This document shows, in pieces, positions 51,344-59,837 of a stretch of DNA of 64,000 nt. The notes under the pieces are model-generated. The model was not told where the DNA came from and did no database searches. It was given only the letters and a program-made list of their open reading frames with translations. Within the stretch, counting starts at the first letter, position 1; each line of letters opens with the position of its first letter. The translations under genes were made by a program, and so were the position numbers. Source of the DNA: a virus; the IMG/VR virus record IMGVR_UViG_3300030838_000001, positions 1 through 64,000 of that record, one strand, 5' to 3'.

Positions 51344-52570
51344 TTATTTTTTTAAAAGGCTCAAGTATAAGTCTCTTCTTTGTTCAGTTACTTTATCCAT
51401 AGAATATGTGTCTTTAACTGTTTCGAAAAGATTTTCTTGAAGTGTTGTTATAATTTCAGGATTATTGATTAATTTCTTAATCGCAGTATACCAATCCTTG
51501 TTATTTTTTTTGCTGTCAATCAAGATACCATTTGCTGTTGTATCAAAACCACCACCATATTGTATAGCGTTTTTAAGGTCAATTTGGTATGGCCCGAAAT
51601 CTTGTGCAATTAATGCTTTTTTATGGAAACCAGCTTCAATAACCTTCAACTGACTCTTAACCTTGTTGAATACGTTTTCTTCAAGTGGTGCCAAAGAAAT
51701 ATCAAATAAGTTATAGTTTGTTGCATATGTTGAGATTGGTTTTGTCCAAACTCTACGGTATGCTTCATTGGTAGTATCAAATTCTTGGTCTTGCGTGAAT
51801 TTTAACAAATAATTTTTATATTCAGGGCTAACAGTAGAATAGTTGTCTGTAAAGATTTGCTCATAACGGAACCAAACACTTTCTTTTGGTGTAATTTGTC
51901 TAGTTGTTTGTTGCTTAGTAATACTATCAATTGTTGTGTGTGTTCCTCTAACATCAAATCCGCAAAGTACAAATTGTACCTTATCTAGTAAATTATCAGC
52001 TCTTAGTTTACCAACAACTCCTTGAAGGATTTCTAAATCTTTTAAGTGAGATGAACCACCTAACCAACCAATTCTGATTCTATCAGAAGGTTCAACGTTA
52101 GAAATAAATTGTTTTTCTTTAGGGTCGATAGCATTAGGTAAAACGTAAACATTTTTGTTTACTTTTCTAATTTCATCAGCGAAGAATGGTGTTGTTGTTG
52201 TAACATTTCTAGCAGAACGAATATTATCAAGAATCTTTTTATCTAATTCAGCATTTTTAATAAGGTGATAAGCAGGGTGGTGTAACCCAGGAGCCCAATA
52301 ATCATCCAAATCCATAATCGTTACAATTCCAAGACCGTCTAATTTTTTCAATAGATTTTCCATCTGCTCATAAGAACCTAATGCTCTATGGTAGTGAATA
52401 ATATCATATTGTTTTAAGAAAACGTCATCATCCAAGTTTATATCATATTCGATATCGATGTGAAATTCATCAGGATATTTATTTTCTAATGCAATGTGTG
52501 GGTTAGTACTTCTGTAGTAAGAAACACCTGTTCTATCGCTAGGAACTACTAGCACTTTTATTTTTTTCAT
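51344..52570 (-). CDS. Glycosyltransferase, GT-B type (408 aa)
   Basis: Starts KVLVVPSDRTGVSYYR. DYDIIHYHRALGSYEQM and RIGWLGGSSHLKDLEIL are typical of GT4-like GT-B enzymes; a later EAGFHKKALIAQDFG block is the nucleotide-sugar site. It is the seventh glycosyltransferase-type protein of the region. No convincing promoter found upstream; TATATTTG occurs at 52611-52604 but without a good TTG. Confidence 0.7.
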   Translation of the reverse strand: MKKIKVLVVPSDRTGVSYYRSTNPHIALENKYPDEFHIDIEYDINLDDDVFLKQYDIIHYHRALGSYEQMENLLKKLDGLGIVTIMDLDDYWAPGLHHPAYHLIKNAELDKKILDNIRSARNVTTTTPFFADEIRKVNKNVYVLPNAIDPKEKQFISNVEPSDRIRIGWLGGSSHLKDLEILQGVVGKLRADNLLDKVQFVLCGFDVRGTHTTIDSITKQQTTRQITPKESVWFRYEQIFTDNYSTVSPEYKNYLLKFTQDQEFDTTNEAYRRVWTKPISTYATNYNLFDISLAPLEENVFNKVKSQLKVIEAGFHKKALIAQDFGPYQIDLKNAIQYGGGFDTTANGILIDSKKNNKDWYTAIKKLINNPEIITTLQENLFETVKDTYSMDKVTEQRRDLYLSLLKK

Positions 52571-52634
52571 ATTAAATTTTTTAAAACTATTTTATAAGTA
52601 AAACAAATATATCTTTATTAAAATATTAGTAAAT

Positions 52635-52662
52635 AAAAAAGGAGCCTAAATAGCTCCTTTTT
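52635..52662 (-). terminator. Terminator of the virion-like operon 52673-55247
   Basis: Minus strand stem AAAAAGGAGC / GCTCCTTTTT with TATTTAG loop and a T run. Confidence 0.8.
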
Positions 52663-52672
52663 GTTAATTATT

Positions 52673-53305
52673 TTAAATTGTTTTCTTTTTCGTTGGGATT
52701 ATTCCTTCTTTTATCAGCGTAGTAATTGTTTTTTTAATTGTTTCTTCTGTTAAGGTTTTGTCATAAATCTGTTTAAAAAACGTTGAAATACCTTCATTTA
52801 TCATATCTTTAAGTTCTGTCTTGCTGATAGTTATCATTTCTGAATTCCCTCTTGGTTGTTGAATGTTCTCTCTTATCGGCTGTTGTCTTGGTGGCAGAGC
52901 CTGTGGAGCTTGTTTTGTATCATTTAAATTCTTACGAGTCATTCTAGCAATCTGTTCCACTGAAACACCACCAGTCATACTTACTTGCGGAATTGGTTTA
53001 GCTATCATAATTGCTTTGATTGCATCAGGCAATCTAGAATTCTGTACCATTTCAGCTGTATAATCAGTAGGTGCTTGATATTCTGTTTCGTTAGGGTTAC
53101 TTGGTAAATAACTTTCATAAACAGGTTCTCTCTCATCATTTTCATTGTAAAATCCTGAATCATAGATATTACTATAAGATTCATTCATGCTTTCTCTCCT
53201 AGTAGGAGTTGGCATGTCACCCTCGACCTTTTGCATAACCTGTTTTGATTTGGCTAAAAGTCCTTGTAGAGCGGATAAATTTACTGGTTGTGGCATTCCA
53301 TCCAT
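52673..53305 (-). CDS. Probable virion-associated protein (210 aa)
   Basis: Begins MDGMPQPVNLSALQGLL. Ser/Pro/Gln-rich middle and a C-terminal helical block (ITISKTELKDMINEGISTFF). It is the last gene of a minus-strand late operon. No family recognised. Confidence 0.5.
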   Translation of the reverse strand: MDGMPQPVNLSALQGLLAKSKQVMQKVEGDMPTPTRRESMNESYSNIYDSGFYNENDEREPVYESYLPSNPNETEYQAPTDYTAEMVQNSRLPDAIKAIMIAKPIPQVSMTGGVSVEQIARMTRKNLNDTKQAPQALPPRQQPIRENIQQPRGNSEMITISKTELKDMINEGISTFFKQIYDKTLTEETIKKTITTLIKEGIIPTKKKTI

Positions 53306-53311
53306 ATTATT

Positions 53312-53857
53312 TTATGTATTAAGTTCATTATTTGTAGCTTGAGGCTGTTGTGGTGCCTGTTGCTGTTGTGTTGGTGCTGGCGGTTGAGGCGCAGGTTCCG
53401 TTGGTTTTTGATTGATATCGCTTCTTTTACGATTAAATTTATTAGGGTCTACAATCTTGTAAACAACACTAAATGAATCATCACCCATTTGATTAAATGG
53501 TGGAATACTAGCATCATAATCAGAAACTGGATTATACCATTTCATGTTGGTAGGTAACCAAGACTCAATTCTATCAAGTCTAAAGATTTTCCAACCATTT
53601 GATACTGTTTTGGTACCACCATCAATTTGGTATGCTCTGATTGCATCATTACCACCGTGTGTTTTACCGTAAACATAAACTTGGATATATCGTTTACTTG
53701 GAACGCTTTGTCCTTCGTCACGATATGTAATATTTACGTTATATAATCCATCTATTGCGGCTCCAACACTATCCGTATCTACTCCTTCAACTAACAAGCC
53801 TAACGCTTTCTGTGTTTCTTCAAGTATAACTTGTTCGAATAAATTGTAAAGCTTCAT
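53312..53857 (-). CDS. WYL-like domain protein with a Pro/Gln tail (181 aa)
   Basis: Begins MKLYNLFEQVILEETQKAL, another leading helix with an ILEE site. The centre (NVNITYRDEG, RYIQVYVYGKTHGGNDAIRAYQIDGG, WKIFRLDRIESW) resembles a WYL domain. The C-terminus is a Pro/Gln-rich tail. A WYL fold can bind ligand or nucleic acid; its role here is unknown. Confidence 0.6.
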   Translation of the reverse strand: MKLYNLFEQVILEETQKALGLLVEGVDTDSVGAAIDGLYNVNITYRDEGQSVPSKRYIQVYVYGKTHGGNDAIRAYQIDGGTKTVSNGWKIFRLDRIESWLPTNMKWYNPVSDYDASIPPFNQMGDDSFSVVYKIVDPNKFNRKRSDINQKPTEPAPQPPAPTQQQQAPQQPQATNNELNT

Positions 53858-53869
53858 ATATTATTTTTA

Positions 53870-54328
53870 TTAGAAATATACTTGACCTGAATTCTTAGAA
53901 GTATCAGGAGATACATATCTACTACCAGCAACAATTGAAGGTCCGTAACCCCAATTACCAGCATTAAGTGTTATTTGTGCGATTCTACCTGAACCAGCTA
54001 ATCCAATAGCTCCGTTGATATCTTCAGTACTACCACCTGCATAGTTTTCAATAGCAGCGAACATACCTAAAGAAATACCATCACCAGTACCTTTACCGTT
54101 ATATGGTGAGTTGTTATCAGCTAATGCATTCGTATGGTTTACGTTATAAGCATCACCGTCATTACCTGTAATTTCAGGGTTTTTGTATGTACCTGCATAC
54201 TTGTATTTTGATGTTCCAATTTTAGTTTGTTGGATGATTGCAAGTCTTCCTGTTCCTGGGTAAATAGGGTTACCATTGATTGCGTAGTATTCTAATGGTG
54301 ATTGATTACCGTTATATGGTGTTGGCAT
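53870..54328 (-). CDS. Beta-rich probable structural protein (152 aa)
   Basis: Begins MPTPYNGNQSPLEYYAING. Gly/Asn/Tyr-rich with many turns (GTGDGISLGMFAAIENYAGG), like phage structural proteins. No family. Confidence 0.55.
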   Translation of the reverse strand: MPTPYNGNQSPLEYYAINGNPIYPGTGRLAIIQQTKIGTSKYKYAGTYKNPEITGNDGDAYNVNHTNALADNNSPYNGKGTGDGISLGMFAAIENYAGGSTEDINGAIGLAGSGRIAQITLNAGNWGYGPSIVAGSRYVSPDTSKNSGQVYF

Positions 54329-54330
54329 AA

Positions 54331-54774
54331 TTATAAAATTTGTTTATTGTTATTGTTATTCATGTATTCTATTAAATATCTGATATCAGAAATTTCTTTG
54401 TTTAATCCTTCACTTAATGCTTGGTTGTTACTAAGAATTTTGTGTTTTTCTCCACCTGAGTGGTCAGCTTTTCTACTAACACTAGCTGGCCCTGCTACCT
54501 TTGTCGGGTCATGTTGTTGATACATTCCATTTGGGTTTGTATCTTTCTGAACCTTTCTTCTTAATTCATCAGCTTTCTTAGGTACTTCAACAACTGGTTC
54601 GATTTCCCTCATTCTAGTGTCGCCACCCAATGAATTATATTCTGAGCAATTCTTGGTATCAACACAAGTCTTCTGAGCTGATTTAAGTCTTGATAACTCC
54701 ATAGCATAAGCTTGGTGTTTCTTACCATCTTCATTCCCAGTCGTTAAATGTCTGTCTTTGATATTTGAATTCAT
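54331..54774 (-). CDS. Hypothetical virion-operon protein (147 aa)
   Basis: Begins MNSNIKDRHLTTGNEDGKKH. Basic, Lys/Asn-rich and helical towards the C-terminus (ISDIRYLIEYMNNN). Not recognised; starts in the stop of the upstream gene (1-nt overlap). Confidence 0.5.
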   Translation of the reverse strand: MNSNIKDRHLTTGNEDGKKHQAYAMELSRLKSAQKTCVDTKNCSEYNSLGGDTRMREIEPVVEVPKKADELRRKVQKDTNPNGMYQQHDPTKVAGPASVSRKADHSGGEKHKILSNNQALSEGLNKEISDIRYLIEYMNNNNNKQIL

Positions 54775-55247
54775 TATAGTTTTTTTGGTTTATTCACATC
54801 AGCTTTTTTAGCTTCTATGGTTTTACATAATTCTTCGATTTGTTCTTCCGATAAATCTGTATCTTTTATATTGTCAATTATCTTGGCAAGCTTGGGGTTA
54901 TAATTTTTATCAGTAAGGTCTGAAGATTTACTTTTTTTAACCAAGTCTTCAATTTTTTCTTCGACATTTTTCTTTTTAATAATTGTTGATTTATTTTCTG
55001 CAATTGGATTACCTCTATTAGCTCCCCATGCATATACTGCAAACCAAGGAATATCTTGACGATAACGACTTGTCACCTTATCAGTTGTAGGCGGCATTCC
55101 TTTCTCATAGTCAGAATCATCATTAAATGGTTTTTGAATCGGCCCAGTTTCAATTTCACTATTGCTGGTAACGTTTCTGTCACCACCGCTAGAAAAAGGG
55201 TCACCACCAACTAATTCATCTAACTGTTTCTTTATATTTGTATTCAT
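54774..55247 (-). CDS. Hypothetical virion-operon protein (157 aa)
   Basis: Begins MNTNIKKQLDELVGGDPFSSGG. Contains RYRQDIPWFAVYAWGANRGNP and a Lys/Glu-rich C-terminal helix. Has a late octamer upstream, so a virion or assembly role is likely. Confidence 0.55.
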   Translation of the reverse strand: MNTNIKKQLDELVGGDPFSSGGDRNVTSNSEIETGPIQKPFNDDSDYEKGMPPTTDKVTSRYRQDIPWFAVYAWGANRGNPIAENKSTIIKKKNVEEKIEDLVKKSKSSDLTDKNYNPKLAKIIDNIKDTDLSEEQIEELCKTIEAKKADVNKPKKL

Positions 55248-55262
55248 AATTTGACTTTTAAT

Positions 55263-55270
55263 ATAAATAT
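55263..55270 (-). promoter_or_regulatory. Late-type promoter octamer for the 54774-55247 operon
   Basis: Minus strand ATATTTAT in gaatatatttatattaaaag, 23 nt before the ATG at 55247. It is divergent from the fibre promoter 15 bp away. Confidence 0.6.
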
Positions 55271-55284
55271 ATTCAAAACGTAGA

Positions 55285-55292
55285 ATATTTAT
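55285..55292 (+). promoter_or_regulatory. Late-type promoter octamer for the fibre operon
   Basis: ATATTTAT in agaatatttataataaaacc, 24 nt before the ATG at 55309. Confidence 0.6.
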
Positions 55293-55308
55293 AATAAAAC
55301 CTATAAAT

Positions 55309-57942
55309 ATGGCATTTACAACAAAATTAGACTATTCTAATAATAGACAAATCAAACAACATATAGAAACCTTCACACTTTTATCAGGTGGGACTGTATT
55401 TGGTGTGACTTTCAACGATTTACCAACTGGACCAAATGAATCAACAAGTGCGATTACTGAAACACATACGCTAGTAGCAAGTACGTTCTCAGGAAACAAC
55501 ACAACAACGAATTTCAATTGGTATCATCCTCTTATGGAATTGGGTCACCCTCAACTTTCAGCTATAACTCCATCAAACTCAGGGGAAACACAAACCGCTT
55601 TACCTGCTTATTCTGCAACTGCATTCACAACCATTGATGGTAACGTTGCGGCTACTGAATATACAGGTTCAACATTTGATATTACTGTTATTACAATGAC
55701 AGATTTAGGTGGTGGTAATTATACTGGAACACTACAAACAGATGAACTTCTTATACTTTCAGCTCAAACAGCTGATTTTACTGGTAGAACAATATGGAAT
55801 GATGTTCAAGGAATTTCTAGAACTGAAAGACTTATAGTGACAAATAACCCACAAGTTGGTTATGTATTAACTTGTGCTGATACTGAAGGTATGGCCGAAT
55901 GGTCTCCATCATCAGGTGGTTCGGGTGGAACTGGTGATACATACGTAACAGGTGGTACATATAATGGTGGAACAGCAATTTTTACAAATAATACAGGTGG
56001 AACATTTAGTGTTACAGGTTGGAAATTATCAGGTGGAACTGGCCTAAATAGTCAAGCAACCGTTAATGGTAATAATCAAGCATTAGGTGATTATTCATTA
56101 GCTGTTGGTTCAGGTTCAACAGCTTTAGGTTATGCATCGTTTGCAAGTGGTAGAAACACAATTGCTGGTAGTTTTGCTCATGCAGAAGGGATTAATACTC
56201 AAGCCAATGGCCCTGAATCTCACGCTGAGGGTGCATTTAGTATAGCTGGTGGTGCGGCATCTCATGCTGAAGGTCAAGATACTCAAGCTATTGCAAATAG
56301 GTCACACGCTGAGGGAAGCGGGACAACAGCAAATGGTGATTCAAGTCATGCTGAAGGTTCAGGAAGTATTGCAAGTGGTATAGCGTCACATGCTGAAGGT
56401 CTTCAATCACAAGCATTAGGTGTTGCTAGTCATGCTCAAGGTAATACAACAATAGCTTCAGGTCACTCATCTTTTGCTAGTGGAACATTAACAAATGCTA
56501 ATGGTGCTGGTAGTTTCGTTCATGGAACTGGAAGTACCGTTAACGGTAACTATTCAATCGTATTAGGTAGAAATATTACTGGAAATACAGCCGATACAAC
56601 ATATGTCGATTTTTTAAATATTAAAAATATACCAGCGGGTACACCAATAAATAATTTAGGTTATGATGCAACAGGACGTGTAGTTATTGGTACTACTGGT
56701 GGTGGTGGAACCAATTATTGGTCTGCATCAACTGGAACAAACGCAATCGGAGTAATAAACTTTGGTGGAACAGCTTCAGGTGACTATGGTATTACAATGG
56801 GTTGGCAAACAACAGCTTCAGGGGTAATGTCTTTGGCTCAGAACTCAGGGACGACAGCTTCAGGTACTGCTTCATATGCTGAGGGTTCATTTACAATTGC
56901 TGGTGGTGATGGAGCACATGCTGAAGGTGGTTATACTAACGCTTCAGGTTTCTTCTCTCATGCACAAGGATATGGTTGTGTTGCTAGTAATGAATTTTGT
57001 CATGCTGAAGGTTCGGGAAGTATTGCAAGTGGTCATACATCTCACGCTGAAGGTACGTTTTGTATCGCTGGTGGTTCAGATGCACATGCTCAAGGATTTA
57101 GAACACAAGCATATGGGAATGGTGCTCACTCAGGTGGACTAGAAACACAAGCAAATGGTATTGCTAGTTTTGTTCATGGTTCAGGAAGTACAGCAAATGG
57201 AAATTACTCAATTGTATTGGGTAGATTTATCACAGGAAATACAGCTGACACAACATATGTTGATAATTTGAATATTAAGACTGTTGGAACTGGTCCTGGG
57301 ACTATTGATTTAGGTGTTAATGCTTCAGGTGTTGTAGTTAATCAAGCTTCTGATGCTAGACTTAAAGAAAATGTAAACACAATTGATAATGCTTTGGGTA
57401 TCGTTATGAATCTTAGAGGTGTTAGTTATAATTGGATAGATAGAGTTAATGGTGGTAATGATTTAAGACTTGGGTTTATCGCTCAAGAAGTTCAAGAGGT
57501 TGTACCTGAATTGGTAACACAAAATGGTGAATACTTAGGTGTTCAATATAAAGATGTACCTGCGTTGCTTGTTGAAGCTATCAAGGAATTGGTTAATGGT
57601 AAAACTTTGTATACCAACACACAGATTGAAACACAAACAATTCTTGCTGAGGATAATAATATCGAACTTAATGTAAATGGTACTACTGAAACTAGTATAG
57701 GTGGTGGTATTAAGGTATTAAACACAAAAAATGAAGAAGGATTTTCTGACTTAACTCTTAACGAAAACGGTGATTGGATAACAAATACAGGTTTTGAACC
57801 AAAAGCTATTAGTATTCCTTTCTATACTCCAACATCTTCAAATGATGAAATCGGTAGTATTGGAAACGTAACGAGAAATGATGATTATTTATACATAAAA
57901 ACAACCAATGGTTGGAAACGTAGCAGTTTAGAAAGCTTTTAA
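55309..57942 (+). CDS. Long fibre with YadA-like repeats and an S74 chaperone
   Basis: An 877-residue protein. Residues about 280-430 and 515-630 contain 14-residue repeats of the SHAEG-x-x-T-x-A-x-G kind, the beta-roll head repeats of trimeric adhesins (nine HAEG copies). Each block ends with a neck reading NYSIVLGR-x-ITGNTADTTYVD. The C-terminus is an S74 intramolecular chaperone: Ser681 and Lys686 in SDARLK, with cleavage expected at Ser681, removing about 197 residues. The N-terminus (MAFTTKLDYSNNRQ) is a different anchor from the other fibres. Confidence 0.9.
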   Translation: MAFTTKLDYSNNRQIKQHIETFTLLSGGTVFGVTFNDLPTGPNESTSAITETHTLVASTFSGNNTTTNFNWYHPLMELGHPQLSAITPSNSGETQTALPAYSATAFTTIDGNVAATEYTGSTFDITVITMTDLGGGNYTGTLQTDELLILSAQTADFTGRTIWNDVQGISRTERLIVTNNPQVGYVLTCADTEGMAEWSPSSGGSGGTGDTYVTGGTYNGGTAIFTNNTGGTFSVTGWKLSGGTGLNSQATVNGNNQALGDYSLAVGSGSTALGYASFASGRNTIAGSFAHAEGINTQANGPESHAEGAFSIAGGAASHAEGQDTQAIANRSHAEGSGTTANGDSSHAEGSGSIASGIASHAEGLQSQALGVASHAQGNTTIASGHSSFASGTLTNANGAGSFVHGTGSTVNGNYSIVLGRNITGNTADTTYVDFLNIKNIPAGTPINNLGYDATGRVVIGTTGGGGTNYWSASTGTNAIGVINFGGTASGDYGITMGWQTTASGVMSLAQNSGTTASGTASYAEGSFTIAGGDGAHAEGGYTNASGFFSHAQGYGCVASNEFCHAEGSGSIASGHTSHAEGTFCIAGGSDAHAQGFRTQAYGNGAHSGGLETQANGIASFVHGSGSTANGNYSIVLGRFITGNTADTTYVDNLNIKTVGTGPGTIDLGVNASGVVVNQASDARLKENVNTIDNALGIVMNLRGVSYNWIDRVNGGNDLRLGFIAQEVQEVVPELVTQNGEYLGVQYKDVPALLVEAIKELVNGKTLYTNTQIETQTILAEDNNIELNVNGTTETSIGGGIKVLNTKNEEGFSDLTLNENGDWITNTGFEPKAISIPFYTPTSSNDEIGSIGNVTRNDDYLYIKTTNGWKRSSLESF
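56164..57190 (+). repeat. Two blocks of 42-nt adhesin-head repeats (fibre 1)
   Basis: Degenerate 42-nt units encoding SHAEG-type repeats, divided by a neck and a Gly linker. The units are coding and imperfect, so not a CRISPR. Confidence 0.8.
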
Positions 57943-57944
57943 TA

Positions 57945-59789
57945 ATGGGAAACATAAGAAATTATAATTTTAGTCTACAAGACCTTAAATTAACGGATGC
58001 TGGGTTTTGGGATTTTTATTTAACAAATGATGCTGGTGGTGATGGTGCTTACAATTATTGTGAGCCACTTCTAACTGGAAGTTGTTCAGTTGTTTGGTAT
58101 GATTTTAATAACCTAAGTATCTACACGAATTCAGCTATAACATCAAATGATATTTACAGCTTGTATACTTGGACTGGTGCAACCAATTCAGGTTATACCT
58201 TTAATACTATTGGTCTAACTGGAATTGACAATGGTTTTATTCTTTTTGATAAGTTGAGTGGTGATACTTCTAATGAAGCATTATTATCTGCCTTGACTGG
58301 AAGCACTCTTGTAATTCCTTCAGGTGATACGAGACTTCATATGAATAGAGTTAGCGGTACTACAGGTTTATATACCTATGGTGGTGATGTGATGCTTGAA
58401 CCAACAAACCCTGATGTAGGTTATTTCTTTAATTTATATGGTGGATTTTATCAAGGATTCTATAAAATTGATGGTTCAACCTACGAAGTTTTGCCAGTTA
58501 GAGTAAATTACTCATGGGCCGCTGAATTTTGGTTAACAACAACACAATTCTCAGCTTCAACTGGAACTACACTAAATGATTTTTACCCTGAAAATTCAGG
58601 ATTCTTCTTTTATATTGGAACTCGTGCTGAGAATAAATTTTGGAATAAATGGGAAGGTGCAGATACTGGTTGTACTTCAGGTTGTACAGCTGATTCAGGA
58701 TGTACAGATACAGTTAGTGAATGGTGTACAGTACCAAAAGAAAGTGAAATCACTCTTATTGGTGATTATGGAATTGGTATTCCGCTTGACCCACCTAGAG
58801 TTGATATTGACCTTGTTACAAACGGGTTTCTTATCTATGGTAGAGCTTGCGATTGTAGACCTGAAGAATTAACTGGTGATACTGGAAGTATCATTTACGA
58901 ACCACCAATGATACTAACTGGTGACACACAACAACCTTGTAATGTTTGTCGTAAGTGTGGTGGGTGTAGTCCAACTGGTTTAGGAACTCAAACCGCTTGT
59001 TCATATGATGGTAAGGGTATTGCTGTTGCAAGTACTAGAGAGGTTCTAACAAATACTCAAAACCCATTCTTGGTTTACGGTAGAGCAAGCAAAAATAAAG
59101 GTTGTTCATGTTGTTCAGGGCCTGAAGATGGTTTAGGTAATGAAACAGTTTGTTCATTTAGTGGGTTTACTTCAGAAGAAGTTAGTATAGATTATAACCT
59201 AGATATCATTGATAATGCTTTAGGTTTTAGAATTACACCTGAAGGTGCTATTGGATATCGTCTGCTTACCTCGACTGGAACTTGTGTTACAGAAAGTGGT
59301 GAGACTAAATATATTAGCGGTACAACGATTGAGGAAAAATATTCTGAAGATGGATTAATAAAAGATGGTTTTTGGTATTATGTTGTTATTAAGTTTGTAA
59401 CAAATTACTTAGATGATTGTGACTTAGAAACAGCGAAGCCAAGGAAAGGAAAATTAATGTTTTATATAAATGGTTTTTTAAAATTTGTCGTAGATGATTT
59501 CGATGAATTTGTAGCTAGAAGACTAGATGAATACAAAGATAAACAAGTAGGAGTACCATTCAACTTTAGCATAGGTGGTGGTTCTCAAGGACTTATTGAT
59601 TCACAGACATTTGACGGGCTTGACCCTAATGATAGAGGACTACCAATTGAAACACATTTTGGTGGTACATTTATCGGTGGAATATCGCAATTCAAGTTTG
59701 ATATTTGTGATTTGAGCCTTTGTAATATAAGGGAAAATTACGCTAGTCAATCTATTAGGTATGGTGTACAAGATTTATTTACACTTTAA
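57945..59789 (+). CDS. Cysteine-rich virion protein (614 aa)
   Basis: Begins MGNIRNYNFSLQDLKLTD. Contains 21 Cys, clustered as CTSGCTADSGC...C, CDCRP, CNVCRKCGGC and CSCC between about residues 245 and 390. The C-terminal part (about 400-614) is beta-rich and could be a lectin- or LamG-like fold. It lies between the fibre genes, so it is probably a tail or fibre component. The Cys clusters may bind metal or form disulfides; neither is proven. Confidence 0.6.
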   Translation: MGNIRNYNFSLQDLKLTDAGFWDFYLTNDAGGDGAYNYCEPLLTGSCSVVWYDFNNLSIYTNSAITSNDIYSLYTWTGATNSGYTFNTIGLTGIDNGFILFDKLSGDTSNEALLSALTGSTLVIPSGDTRLHMNRVSGTTGLYTYGGDVMLEPTNPDVGYFFNLYGGFYQGFYKIDGSTYEVLPVRVNYSWAAEFWLTTTQFSASTGTTLNDFYPENSGFFFYIGTRAENKFWNKWEGADTGCTSGCTADSGCTDTVSEWCTVPKESEITLIGDYGIGIPLDPPRVDIDLVTNGFLIYGRACDCRPEELTGDTGSIIYEPPMILTGDTQQPCNVCRKCGGCSPTGLGTQTACSYDGKGIAVASTREVLTNTQNPFLVYGRASKNKGCSCCSGPEDGLGNETVCSFSGFTSEEVSIDYNLDIIDNALGFRITPEGAIGYRLLTSTGTCVTESGETKYISGTTIEEKYSEDGLIKDGFWYYVVIKFVTNYLDDCDLETAKPRKGKLMFYINGFLKFVVDDFDEFVARRLDEYKDKQVGVPFNFSIGGGSQGLIDSQTFDGLDPNDRGLPIETHFGGTFIGGISQFKFDICDLSLCNIRENYASQSIRYGVQDLFTL

Positions 59790-59811
59790 TCAAATAAATA
59801 CATAAAATAAT

Positions 59812-59819
59812 ATATTTAT
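59812..59819 (+). promoter_or_regulatory. Late-type promoter octamer for fibre 2
   Basis: ATATTTAT in taatatatttataaataaaa, 26 nt before the ATG at 59838. Confidence 0.6.
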
Positions 59820-59837
59820 AAATAAAACAATTTAAAC

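Noticed and set aside
52604-52634. Host-type promoter before the glycosyltransferase at 52570
   Set aside because: TATATTTG is present, but there is no TTG at 19-20 bp; the match is too weak.
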